Source of the DNA: an uncultured Steroidobacteraceae bacterium
GTDB taxonomy: Bacteria; Pseudomonadota; Gammaproteobacteria; Steroidobacterales; Steroidobacteraceae
DNA: 24,376 nucleotides
Direction of reading: 5' to 3'
NCBI GenBank assembly: GCA_955652795.1
Contig: CATPBQ010000102.1
Coordinates: 1-24,376, forward strand
Positions 16,411-23,108 of this stretch are shown here, piece after piece. Under the pieces are notes generated by a model. That model had not been told where the DNA came from. It was given only the letters and a program-made list of their open reading frames with translations, and searched no databases. Every line of letters starts with the position of its first letter. Within the stretch, counting starts at the first letter, position 1. A program made the position numbers and the translations under genes.

Positions 16411-16476
16411 GGAGGTCTCCTTGATGCATGGCCGCATTTGAACATCCGTACACGCCGGCGGCCAATCGCCTGTCCG

Positions 16477-16498
16477 GATCGCGATGATAAGCGCGATC
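16477..16498. promoter_or_regulatory. inverted repeat upstream of dps
   Basis: GATCGCG, 8-base spacer, CGCGATC: 7-bp perfect arms, 67-88 bases upstream of the dps ATG. On the coding strand the neighbourhood also reads ATAG-N7-TTAT (forward 16489-16503), one base off an OxyR quarter-site pair (ATAG-N7-CTAT). Either would fit peroxide control of dps, but this is read by eye only. The rest of the 171-base gap (16411-16581) shows no gene. Confidence 0.3.
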
Positions 16499-16581
16499 TA
16501 TCGCCGGAGTCTTGTGGGAAAGGCTTACCTGGGCGGGCCGCTGCGGCGCAACCGCAGGCGGCGCGGGGCCTGCGGCCCGTG

Positions 16582-17526
16582 TCAGGTGTCGTCGCGGTAG
16601 CGACGGATGCGGATCGCGGCGAACACCAGCGCCGCGGTGATCGCCAGCCCCAGCCACAGGTCGATGTCGCTGAACGCGGCGCCGAAGCGCAGTTGACCGA
16701 ACACCGAGGCGAGCGCGCCCGCACGCCCGCGGCCCAGATGCGGGGCCGGGAAGAGTGTGTGCCAGATCCCGTAGGTGCGGTAAGCGAGTAAATTCCACAG
16801 ATAGGTCGTCCCGAAGGCCATGCGCTCGAGCAGCGGCGCCAGCACCACCGGAACGGTGGCCCACAAGAACGGACTGCGCCGCGCCCAGGCCGAGACCACG
16901 AGCAGGTAGGCGGCGAACGGCGCATACCACAGCACACCGACAATGACGCACGCCAGCAGCGCCATCTCACCCTTGAGCCAGGCAAGCGTGTCCCAGCCCG
17001 GGATCGGGGGCAGGCGTCCGAAGGCGGCGTTCAACTCCCAGATGCCGACAAAGCTCAGGGACACCAGCAGCCCGAGCGCAAAGACGCCAAGCGGCACCAC
17101 CAGCAGCGCGACCAGGAGCTTCGACAGGACGGTCAGGTTGTCAGACACCGGTAAGGACTTCCAGAAGAGGATGCTGCGGTCCTTGCGCTCCGCGTACAGG
17201 CAGTCCAGCAGGTAGAAACTCAGCACAATCAGCGTCACGAGGGACAGTGGCATCGACACGGCGCTTTGCATGACGCTGAACATCGTCATGCCCTCGGAGC
17301 CGTCGTGGTGCATATCCGCGTGCGTCAGGCGGTACTTCACGCTCGCCACGAAAGCGCTGACCACCATCAGCGCCGCGACTACCAGCGGTGCGATCCACAG
17401 CGCGCGGTGCTCCCAGAACTCGCGCCGCACCAGCATGGCAAGCGTGCTGCCAGCTCCGATGCGGGCGGCCGGCGTGGACTCGCGCGGGGCTTCCCCGGTG
17501 GCAGCCTCTGCAAAGTGACTGTTCAT
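16582..17526 (-). CDS. ABC-2 type transporter permease
   Basis: 314 residues. It has about six membrane helices (around 42-62, 92-112, 135-160, 185-215, 220-240 and 290-308), preceded by a polar N-terminus with MLVRREFWEHRALWIAP, the amphipathic lead-in typical of ABC-2 permeases. YLLDCLYAERKDRSILFWKSLPVSD between helices 2 and 3 is the conserved cytoplasmic coupling segment of this family (ERKDRSILFWKSLPVSD is seen in gammaproteobacterial YtrC-like permeases). It is the last gene of the YtrA-like operon and its ATG overlaps the ATPase stop as ATGA. The substrate is unknown; relatives act in cell-envelope stress and antimicrobial peptide response. Confidence 0.88.
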   Translation of the reverse strand: MNSHFAEAATGEAPRESTPAARIGAGSTLAMLVRREFWEHRALWIAPLVVAALMVVSAFVASVKYRLTHADMHHDGSEGMTMFSVMQSAVSMPLSLVTLIVLSFYLLDCLYAERKDRSILFWKSLPVSDNLTVLSKLLVALLVVPLGVFALGLLVSLSFVGIWELNAAFGRLPPIPGWDTLAWLKGEMALLACVIVGVLWYAPFAAYLLVVSAWARRSPFLWATVPVVLAPLLERMAFGTTYLWNLLAYRTYGIWHTLFPAPHLGRGRAGALASVFGQLRFGAAFSDIDLWLGLAITAALVFAAIRIRRYRDDT

Positions 17527-18383
17527 GTGCTTGGCGTCCCCTGCATCTTGGCGACGAACAGGTCGGCGATCGAGGGCGTGCGTAACTCGCCTAACGCGCC
17601 CAGCTCTGCGGCCGAACGACCCTCGAAGAGCATCGCCACACGCCCGAACACCTCGCGCTCGTAGAACGGTTTCAGCGCGCGTGCCTGCGGCGCCTGTTCC
17701 GCGGCCAGCGTCAGCTGCTGGTAGCGGCTGCCGAGGTCCTCGACGGAGGAACTCAGCGCCACGCGGCCGTGGTTGATGAAGATCACGTCGGTGAACAGGT
17801 TCTCGACTTCCTCCACCTGGTGAGTCGTGAGCAGGATGGTGCGCTCCTTGTTGAAATAGTCATTCAGCAGCGTGTCGTAAAACTTGCGCCGGTACAGCAG
17901 ATCAAGACCGAGGGTGGGCTCATCGAGCACCAGCAATCGCGCATCGATCGCGAGGATCAGCGCCAGGTGCAGCTGCGTCACCATGCCCTTGGAGAGCTCG
18001 CGCACGCGGCTGCTGGGGCGGATGTCGGTCTTGCTCAGAAATTCCGCGGCGCGTGCGCGATCGAAGCGCGGGTGCACGCCGCTCACCACCTCCAGCGCCT
18101 GGCTCACGCGCAGCCAGCGCGGCAGCACGGCCACGTCGGCCATGAAGCACACCTCGCGCATCAGCGCGTCGCGCTGCGTGCGCGGATCGAGTCCGAGCAC
18201 GGTGAGCTCGCCGCTGAAGGGGGTGAGTCCCAGCACCGCCTTGAGCGCGGTGGTCTTGCCGGCACCATTCGGACCGATGAGGCCGACGATGCGTCCGGGC
18301 TCGACGCTGAAGTTCACGCCATCCAGCGCACGGGTCGCGCCGTAGGCCTTGGCGAGTCCGCGCGCTTCAATTACTGCTGTCAT
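17523..18383 (-). CDS. ABC transporter ATPase (YtrB/BcrA-like)
   Basis: 286 residues. Walker A GPNGAGKT at 37-44, signature LSKGM at 130-134 (the LSKGM variant is typical of BcrA/YtrB-type exporters), Walker B LLVLDEPTLGLD at 150-161, H-loop in LLTTHQVEEVE. The C-terminal 70 residues form the extra domain seen in this subgroup. I chose ATG at 18383, preceded by GGTGAAGAAG; a GTG at 18407 would add 8 residues. It overlaps the GntR gene by 17 bases and the permease by 4, so regulator, ATPase and permease form one transcript. With the permease it would make a two-subunit exporter. Confidence 0.92.
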   Translation of the reverse strand: MTAVIEARGLAKAYGATRALDGVNFSVEPGRIVGLIGPNGAGKTTALKAVLGLTPFSGELTVLGLDPRTQRDALMREVCFMADVAVLPRWLRVSQALEVVSGVHPRFDRARAAEFLSKTDIRPSSRVRELSKGMVTQLHLALILAIDARLLVLDEPTLGLDLLYRRKFYDTLLNDYFNKERTILLTTHQVEEVENLFTDVIFINHGRVALSSSVEDLGSRYQQLTLAAEQAPQARALKPFYEREVFGRVAMLFEGRSAAELGALGELRTPSIADLFVAKMQGTPST

Positions 18384-18795
18384 CTTCTTCACCTGGTGCG
18401 GCCGCACCGGCCGGATGCCCCGGCCACTTGGCCGCAGGCGCTGCGGCGCCCACGCGCTGCAATTCTTCCTGGGACAGGCCCAGGCGCTGAATGGTGGCGT
18501 ACACTTTCGGCCATTCCTCCTCGAGGAAACGCTGGCGCTCGTCCTTCATCAGCGCCTTGCGGGCGCCTGAGCTGACGAACATGCCCAGGCCGCGCCGCTT
18601 CTCCACCAGCTGCTCGTCGACGAGCTGCTGGTAGCCCTTGAGCACGGTGAGCGGATTCAGGCGGAAGTCCGCAGCGACACTGCGGACCGAGGGCAGCGGG
18701 TCTCCTTCCTTGAGCACTCCTTCGAGGATCATCGCTACCACCCGGTCTCGCAGTTGCCGGTAGATCGGCAGGCTGTCGTCCCACTGCGAATCCAT
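18367..18795 (-). CDS. GntR-family repressor, YtrA subfamily
   Basis: 142 residues from ATG 18795. A winged helix-turn-helix domain fills residues 8-75 (PIYRQLRDRVVAMILEG, then GDPLPSVRSVAADFRLNPLT and GYQQLVDEQLVEKRRGLGMF). After it comes only a short helical region of about 45 residues and an Ala/Gly/Pro-rich acidic tail, the minimal dimerisation domain that defines the YtrA group. These repress their own ABC transporter operon until an envelope-active compound or other signal relieves them. Neither ATG 18795 nor the in-frame GTG 18807 has a good Shine-Dalgarno; I prefer the ATG from family N-termini. It overlaps the ATPase by 17 bases and lies 38 bases after a small membrane-protein gene. 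Confidence 0.92.
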   Translation of the reverse strand: MDSQWDDSLPIYRQLRDRVVAMILEGVLKEGDPLPSVRSVAADFRLNPLTVLKGYQQLVDEQLVEKRRGLGMFVSSGARKALMKDERQRFLEEEWPKVYATIQRLGLSQEELQRVGAAAPAAKWPGHPAGAAAPGEEDDSSN

Positions 18796-18824
18796 GGTCG
18801 TTTGCACGGCGCCTGTGGCGGGGT

Positions 18825-18838
18825 ATTAGCCGACTAAT
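18825..18838. promoter_or_regulatory. dyad between the second small gene and the GntR gene
   Basis: ATTAG-CCGA-CTAAT: 5-bp arms around 4 bases, overlapping the stop of the 66-codon gene and ending 30 bases before the GntR ATG. ATTAG also occurs in the operon's upstream AT-rich island (19324-19328). It could be a secondary operator for GntR autoregulation; unproven. Confidence 0.3.
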
Positions 18839-19034
18839 CTACCAAAACGGCCGGCTCAGGCTGGCCAAACCAGCCGTGATCCGACTGCAGCGCCAGCACG
18901 TGTCGGGGATCCGCCTGCGTGCCCGGTGCAACGGAGGTCGACTGCAGGAAGGCGACGCTCAGAAGCACTGTGATGAGGACCGCGGCCACGCCGCAGGTGA
19001 CGCTACGATAGAGGGCGGAAGCGAGGGTGTTCAT
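18834..19034 (-). CDS. small membrane protein, paralogue 1 (66 aa), unknown function
   Basis: I do not recognise a named family. 66 residues: MNTLASALYRSVTC, then one hydrophobic helix (residues 15-30, GVAAVLITVLLSVAFL), then QSTSVAPG and a polar tail ending EPAVLVD. AAGGAG lies 6 bases before the ATG, so translation is well supported. Its first 37 residues match the neighbouring 52-residue protein at 25 positions; the tails differ. It could be a single-pass protein with a short cytoplasmic N-terminus, or an exported peptide cut near TSVAP. It sits 44 bases after the sister gene and 26-38 bases before the GntR gene, same strand, so it is probably co-transcribed with the ABC transporter. A regulatory subunit, a sensor or an exported peptide are all possible. 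Confidence 0.75.
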   Translation of the reverse strand: MNTLASALYRSVTCGVAAVLITVLLSVAFLQSTSVAPGTQADPRHVLALQSDHGWFGQPEPAVLVD

Positions 19035-19078
19035 GGTCGACTCCTTGATTGTTCTGGTGTGGCTCGGTTCCCGTGAAC

Positions 19079-19237
19079 TCAGGCGCGCTGGGCCTGCTCG
19101 GCGGCGACGGTGCGGCTGGCATGGAAGGGGGCGGCGGATGTGGACTGCACGAAGCTCAGGCTGAGCACAAAGGTGATCAGGACTGCGGCGGCGGCACAGG
19201 TCACGTCACGGTAGAGGGTGGAAGCGAAGCGGTTCAT
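19079..19237 (-). CDS. small membrane protein, paralogue 2 (52 aa), unknown function
   Basis: This short gene is easily missed at usual length cut-offs. 52 residues from ATG 19237, stop TGA at 19079-19081: MNRFASTLYRDVTC, a hydrophobic helix (residues 15-30, AAAAVLITFVLSLSFV), QSTSAAP and a short tail FHASRTVAAEQAQRA. AAGGAG lies 6 bases before the ATG, and the context GGAG-N6-ATGAAC is nearly the same as in its sister gene. Shared invariant positions are ASxLYRxVTC, AAVLIT, LSxxF and QSTSxAP. Synonymous and conservative differences in the shared part, against unrelated tails, point to selection on the N-terminal/membrane half. It is the first gene after the AT-rich promoter island, so it leads the YtrA-type operon. 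Confidence 0.75.
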   Translation of the reverse strand: MNRFASTLYRDVTCAAAAVLITFVLSLSFVQSTSAAPFHASRTVAAEQAQRA

Positions 19238-19321
19238 GGTCATCTCCTTGGGTGTCGGGTTGTGGACTCTTGGGCTGTCTCGTCTGCGGATGGCTGCCTG
19301 GGCTGCCTCCCTTGGTGATGT

Positions 19322-19350
19322 ACATTAGTATAACACTACTCAAGTGTCAA
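19322..19350 (-). promoter_or_regulatory. putative sigma-70 promoter of the small-protein/YtrA/ABC operon
   Basis: On the minus strand a perfect TTGACA (forward 19345-19350) is followed after 17 bases by TAATGT (forward 19322-19327), a weak -10; an overlapping TATACT (better match) lies only 12 bases away. The expected 5' leader to the first small gene is about 78 bases. The base composition here is strikingly AT-rich against its surroundings. Confidence 0.4.
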
Positions 19351-19361
19351 GCTATTACACT
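19333..19361. promoter_or_regulatory. alternating ACACT/AGTGT half-sites, candidate YtrA operator
   Basis: ACACT (19333-19337), AGTGT (19343-19347) and ACACT (19357-19361) alternate, giving one inverted repeat with 9 bases and another with 5 between arms. They cover the -35 box. As I recall, B. subtilis YtrA recognises AGTGTA/TACACT half-sites with wider spacing, so the half-site fits but the spacing does not. Confidence 0.4.
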
Positions 19362-19394
19362 AAATCAGTCTCAAGGGGTCATCCGCGGTGCCGG

Positions 19395-19420
19395 GCGGTC
19401 TCCACGCCTTTGGAGAGCGC
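19395..19420. repeat. strong hairpin in the mdh / small-gene divergent region
   Basis: GCGGTCTCCA, loop CGCCTT, TGGAGAGCGC: a 10-bp stem with one mismatch. No T tract follows on either strand, so it is not a standard terminator. It lies about 105 bases upstream of the mdh ATG. Confidence 0.5.
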
Positions 19421-19480
19421 CGGCGCCGCGACGGTTTGAGCCCCGTGGCGCGGCCAGTGACCTAAGTGCTGCGGTCAGAC

Positions 19481-19504
19481 GCTAGAATTCCTGGCTCTTT
19501 TTTT
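19481..19504 (+). promoter_or_regulatory. TAGAAT -10-like box overlapping a small hairpin and T tract, upstream of mdh
   Basis: TAGAAT (19483-19488) is one base off the -10 consensus and 37 bases before the mdh ATG, but no good -35 is seen. The same bases form GCTAG-AATTC-CTGGC (5-bp stem with one G-T pair), followed by TCTTTTTTT, which looks like a weak intrinsic terminator or leader attenuator. The two readings are alternatives. Confidence 0.3.
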
Positions 19505-19525
19505 GAAAAGCACGAAGCACCCGCC

Positions 19526-20506
19526 ATGAAATCTGCCGTGAACGTTGCGATCACCGGCGCCGCCGGACAGATCGGCTATGCCCTCGCCTTCCGGGTCGCC
19601 GCAGGGAGCCTCTTCGGGCCCGACACACCCGTGAACCTGCATCTGCTCGAGATCACCCCGGCGCTCGCGGCGCTGCAGGGCATGGTGATGGAGCTGCACG
19701 ACTGCGCGTTCCCAACACTCAACAAGGTGGTGCCGACCGACGATGCGCGGGTCGCGTTCCGCGACTGCCAGGCGGCGCTGCTGGTCGGCGCGCGCCCGCG
19801 CGGACCGGGCATGGAGCGCAAGGACCTGCTGCTCGCCAACGCGCAGATCTTTTCCGTGCAGGGCCGGGCGCTCAACGAGGTCGCCGACCGCAACGTGAAG
19901 GTGCTGGTGGTCGGCAATCCCGCCAACACCAACGCGCTCATCGCCAAAACCAACGCCCGCGATCTCAATGCGCGCAATTTCACGGCGATGACGCGCCTCG
20001 ATCACAATCGTGCGCTGTGGCAGCTGGCGGAAAAGACCGAGACGCATGTCAGCGACATTCGCCGCATGACCATCTGGGGAAATCATTCGGCAACCCAGTA
20101 CCCCGACCTCTCGCACGCCGAGGTGAGGGGTAAGCCGGCAAAGTCCCTCGTGACCCAACAGTGGATCGAGGAGACGTTCATTCCGGTGGTACAACAGCGC
20201 GGCGCGGCCGTCATCAAGGCGCGTGGCGCCTCTTCGGCCGCCTCGGCCGCCTCCGCCGCGATCGACCATGTGCACACCTGGCTCCATGGCACGAGCGCGG
20301 GCGACTGGGTCAGCATGGGCGTGCCGTCGGACGGCAGCTACGGCATCCCCGACGGCGTCATCTACTCGTATCCGGTCACCGTCAACCACGGCGAGTACCG
20401 GATCGTGCCGGGTCTCAGCGTGGATGACTTCAGCCGCAAGCGCATGGAGGCGACTCACGCCGAGCTGCGCGAGGAGCGCGAGGGGGTCAAGAGCCTTCTC
20501 GCCTGA
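19526..20506 (+). CDS. mdh: malate dehydrogenase, NAD-dependent
   Basis: 326 residues, the length of the Xanthomonas/plant-cytosolic-like MDH group and longer than the 312 of E. coli Mdh. It interconverts malate and oxaloacetate in the TCA cycle. NAD-binding GAAGQIGYAL is at residues 10-19, substrate arginines lie in GARPRGPGMERKDLL, VGNPANTNA follows, TRLDHNRA holds the catalytic aspartate, and WGNHSATQYPD holds the catalytic histidine. I chose ATG at 19526 because MKSAVNVAITGAAGQIG matches family N-termini; the open frame extends 20 codons upstream without homology. The Shine-Dalgarno is weak. fadE follows 64 bases downstream. NAD rather than NADP use is inferred from the acidic Glu in LLEITPA. 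Confidence 0.95.
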   Translation: MKSAVNVAITGAAGQIGYALAFRVAAGSLFGPDTPVNLHLLEITPALAALQGMVMELHDCAFPTLNKVVPTDDARVAFRDCQAALLVGARPRGPGMERKDLLLANAQIFSVQGRALNEVADRNVKVLVVGNPANTNALIAKTNARDLNARNFTAMTRLDHNRALWQLAEKTETHVSDIRRMTIWGNHSATQYPDLSHAEVRGKPAKSLVTQQWIEETFIPVVQQRGAAVIKARGASSAASAASAAIDHVHTWLHGTSAGDWVSMGVPSDGSYGIPDGVIYSYPVTVNHGEYRIVPGLSVDDFSRKRMEATHAELREEREGVKSLLA

Positions 20507-20532
20507 AGTTTCGTGCGCCGCGCCCGGCAAGC

Positions 20533-20538
20533 TATAGT
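20533..20538 (+). promoter_or_regulatory. possible -10 box of fadE
   Basis: TATAGT, one mismatch to the sigma-70 -10 consensus, 33 bases before the fadE ATG in the mdh-fadE gap. The bases 17 upstream (TTCGTG) are a poor -35, so an activator-dependent or no promoter is possible. No FadR-like palindrome was seen. Confidence 0.3.
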
Positions 20539-20570
20539 CGGGTGAAGCCGCGCGACGCGGAGGAAGCTTG

Positions 20571-23108
20571 ATGTTGGGCGCTATCGTCTCCCTGATGCTC
20601 GTGGTGGCGGCCGCCTACGCGGTCACACAGGTGGGCGGCGTCATCACCCTGCTGTTCATCGCCGCGGTGCTGTTCCTCGCTTACCGGCGGCTGTCGCTGC
20701 TCGCCTTTACCGTGACGTTCACGGTGCTGCTCACCGCCTACACGCTGCTGGGCGCCCCCGCCGGGATCTGGAAGGGGTTCTTAGGTGTACTGCTCGCGGG
20801 GCTGTGGCTCCTCAACGTGCGGCCGCTGCGCAAGGCGCTGATCACACGCCCGTTCATGAAGACCTACCTCAAGCTCCTGCCCACCATGTCGCAGACCGAG
20901 AAGGAGGCACTGGAGGCGGGCACCGTGTGGTGGGACGGGGAGCTGTTCACCGGCGCGCCGCACTGGCCGAAGCTGCTGGCCGCAAAGCCTCCGCAGCTCT
21001 CCGCGGCCGAGCAGGCCTTCCTCGACGGCCCGTGCGAGGAGCTGTGCCACATGCTCGATGACTGGAACATCACGCACGAGCGCGGCGACCTGCCGCCGCA
21101 GGTGTGGGAGTTCCTCAAGACCCGGGGCTTCTTCGCGATGATCATTCCGAAGAAGTACGGCGGCCTGGAGTTCTCCGCGTACGCGCACTCGTGTGTGCTG
21201 GCCAAGATCTCCAGCCGCAGCACCACCACCTCCTCCACGGTCGCGGTGCCCAACTCGCTCGGACCCGCGGAGCTGCTGAACCACTACGGCACCGAGGAAC
21301 AGAAGAACTACTACCTGCCGCGGCTGGCACGCGGGGAGGAAGTGCCGTGCTTCGCGCTCACCGGACCGCGCGCCGGCTCGGACGCCGGTTCCATTCCCGA
21401 CACCGGGGTAGTGTGCCGCGGCATGTGGCAGGGGCGCGAGATCGTCGGACTGAAGCTCAACTTCTCCAAGCGCTACATCACCCTCGCCCCCGTGGCCACC
21501 GTCATCGGTCTGGCGTTCCGCATGTTCGATCCCGAACGGCTGCTGGGCGGCAAGACCGACATCGGCATCACCTGCGCGCTGATCCCGCGCGGCACCCCGG
21601 GGGTGAGCATCGGGCGCCGCCATTTCCCGCTCAACATTCCGTTCCAGAACGGACCCATCCTGGGCAAGGACGTGTTCGTGCCGCTGGATTTCATCATCGG
21701 CGGGCCGCGCCTGGCGGGCAGCGGCTGGCGCATGCTGGTCGAGCAGCTGTCGGTCGGGCGCTGCATCTCGCTGCCCTCCAACGCCACCGGCGGCGCGAAG
21801 GCGGGCGTGTGGGCGACGGGCGCCTATGCGCGTATCCGCAGCCAGTTCAACACGCCGGTGGGCAAGTTCGAAGGGGTCGAGGAGGTCATCGCGCGCATGG
21901 TGGGCCTGACCTACACCATGGACGCCGCGCGCTCGGTGACCGCCGGCGCGATCGATGGCGGCGAGAAGCCCTCGGTACCCTCCGCGATGCTCAAGTACCA
22001 CGTCACCGAGATGGGCCGCCAGGTGGCCAACGACGCCATGGACGTGCACGGCGGCAAGGGTATTTGCCTCGGGCCGAGGAACTATCTCGGCCGTGGCTAC
22101 CAGATCGTGCCGGTGGCGATCACGGTCGAGGGCGCCAACCTCCTCACGCGCAACCTCATCATCTTCGGCCAGGGCGCCGTGCGCTGCCATCCGTTCGTGC
22201 TGCGCGAGATGACCGCCGCCCGCAATCCCGATCGCGCCGCGGGCGTGGATGAGTTCGACCGCGCCCTGTTCGGACACATCGGCTTCAGCATTTCCAATGC
22301 CGTGCGCTCGCTCATCATGGCTCTGACCCACGCGCGCTTCACCCACGCGCCGGTGCAGGATTCCACGGCGCGCTACTACCAGCACATCGTGCGCTTCAGC
22401 GCCTCGTTCGCGTTCGCGGTGGATGTGGCGATGTTGACGCTCGGCGGTTACCTGAAGAAGAAGGAAAGCCTGTCGGCGCGGCTCGGGGACGTGCTGTCGT
22501 GCATGTATCTGGCCTCCATGGTGCTCAAGCATCACGAGAACCAGGGCCGTCAGGAACAGGACCTGCCGATCGTGGAGTGGGCGTGCCGCAACCTGCTGTA
22601 TCACGCACAGGAGCAGCTGCATGGTTTCCTGCGCAACTTCCCCAACCGGCCGCTGGCCGGCGCAATGCGCGTGCTCATCTTCCCGCGCGGTCGCGTGTAC
22701 TCGGCGCCCGCTGACCGCCTCGGGCGCAAGGTTGCAGGTCTGGTGACCAGTCCGACCGAGGCGCGCGAGCGCCTGTGCCGGTACATTTACCGCACGCTCG
22801 AGCCCACCAACCCGCTGGGACTGCTGCAGGAAGCGCTGCTGCTCGCGGTGCAGCTCGAGCCGCTCGAGAAGCGCATCCGCGTCGAGGGGGTCAAGACCGG
22901 CAAGGTCACCGCCCTGGATCTGCCGGGACGCATCCAGCAGGCGCTCGCCGCCGGCATCGTTTCGGAAACCGAGGCCGCGGCGTTGCGCGACTACGATCGC
23001 AAGGTGATGGATCTGATTCACGTCGATGACTTCGAGCCGCACGAGCTCGGCGCCCTGAGCGCACCGGCGTCGCAGTCGGCCGCGAGGTCCAGCGCGCACG
23101 TCGCATGA
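20571..23108 (+). CDS. fadE: membrane-associated acyl-CoA dehydrogenase FadE
   Basis: 845 residues, in line with E. coli FadE (814) and much longer than soluble acyl-CoA dehydrogenases. It oxidises acyl-CoA to trans-2-enoyl-CoA in beta-oxidation. The first 85 residues hold about three hydrophobic helices (MLGAIVSLMLVVAAAYAV, VITLLFIAAVLFLAY, a third around TVLLTAYTLLG). The dehydrogenase core follows: GFFAMIIPKKYGGLEFSAYA, FALTGPRAGSDAGS (FAD/substrate loop), QLSVGRCISLPSNATGG, QFNTPVGKFEGVEEVIARM and MDVHGGKGICLGPRNYLGR. The last 250 residues are the FadE-specific C-terminal domain (DUF1974). I chose ATG 20571, with GGAGG 7 bases upstream, over the adjoining TTG at 20568. Its stop overlaps the next start as ATGA. 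Confidence 0.95.
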   Translation: MLGAIVSLMLVVAAAYAVTQVGGVITLLFIAAVLFLAYRRLSLLAFTVTFTVLLTAYTLLGAPAGIWKGFLGVLLAGLWLLNVRPLRKALITRPFMKTYLKLLPTMSQTEKEALEAGTVWWDGELFTGAPHWPKLLAAKPPQLSAAEQAFLDGPCEELCHMLDDWNITHERGDLPPQVWEFLKTRGFFAMIIPKKYGGLEFSAYAHSCVLAKISSRSTTTSSTVAVPNSLGPAELLNHYGTEEQKNYYLPRLARGEEVPCFALTGPRAGSDAGSIPDTGVVCRGMWQGREIVGLKLNFSKRYITLAPVATVIGLAFRMFDPERLLGGKTDIGITCALIPRGTPGVSIGRRHFPLNIPFQNGPILGKDVFVPLDFIIGGPRLAGSGWRMLVEQLSVGRCISLPSNATGGAKAGVWATGAYARIRSQFNTPVGKFEGVEEVIARMVGLTYTMDAARSVTAGAIDGGEKPSVPSAMLKYHVTEMGRQVANDAMDVHGGKGICLGPRNYLGRGYQIVPVAITVEGANLLTRNLIIFGQGAVRCHPFVLREMTAARNPDRAAGVDEFDRALFGHIGFSISNAVRSLIMALTHARFTHAPVQDSTARYYQHIVRFSASFAFAVDVAMLTLGGYLKKKESLSARLGDVLSCMYLASMVLKHHENQGRQEQDLPIVEWACRNLLYHAQEQLHGFLRNFPNRPLAGAMRVLIFPRGRVYSAPADRLGRKVAGLVTSPTEARERLCRYIYRTLEPTNPLGLLQEALLLAVQLEPLEKRIRVEGVKTGKVTALDLPGRIQQALAAGIVSETEAAALRDYDRKVMDLIHVDDFEPHELGALSAPASQSAARSSAHVA

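Noticed and set aside
18840..19318. Plus-strand open frames over the small genes (66 and 89 codons)
   Set aside because: No Shine-Dalgarno and Gly-rich, odd composition; the minus-strand frames have ribosome sites and paralogous proteins.
20781..23099. 772-codon minus-strand open frame opposite fadE
   Set aside because: Antisense to a clear FadE in the frame position that avoids stops at high GC; no recognisable domain.
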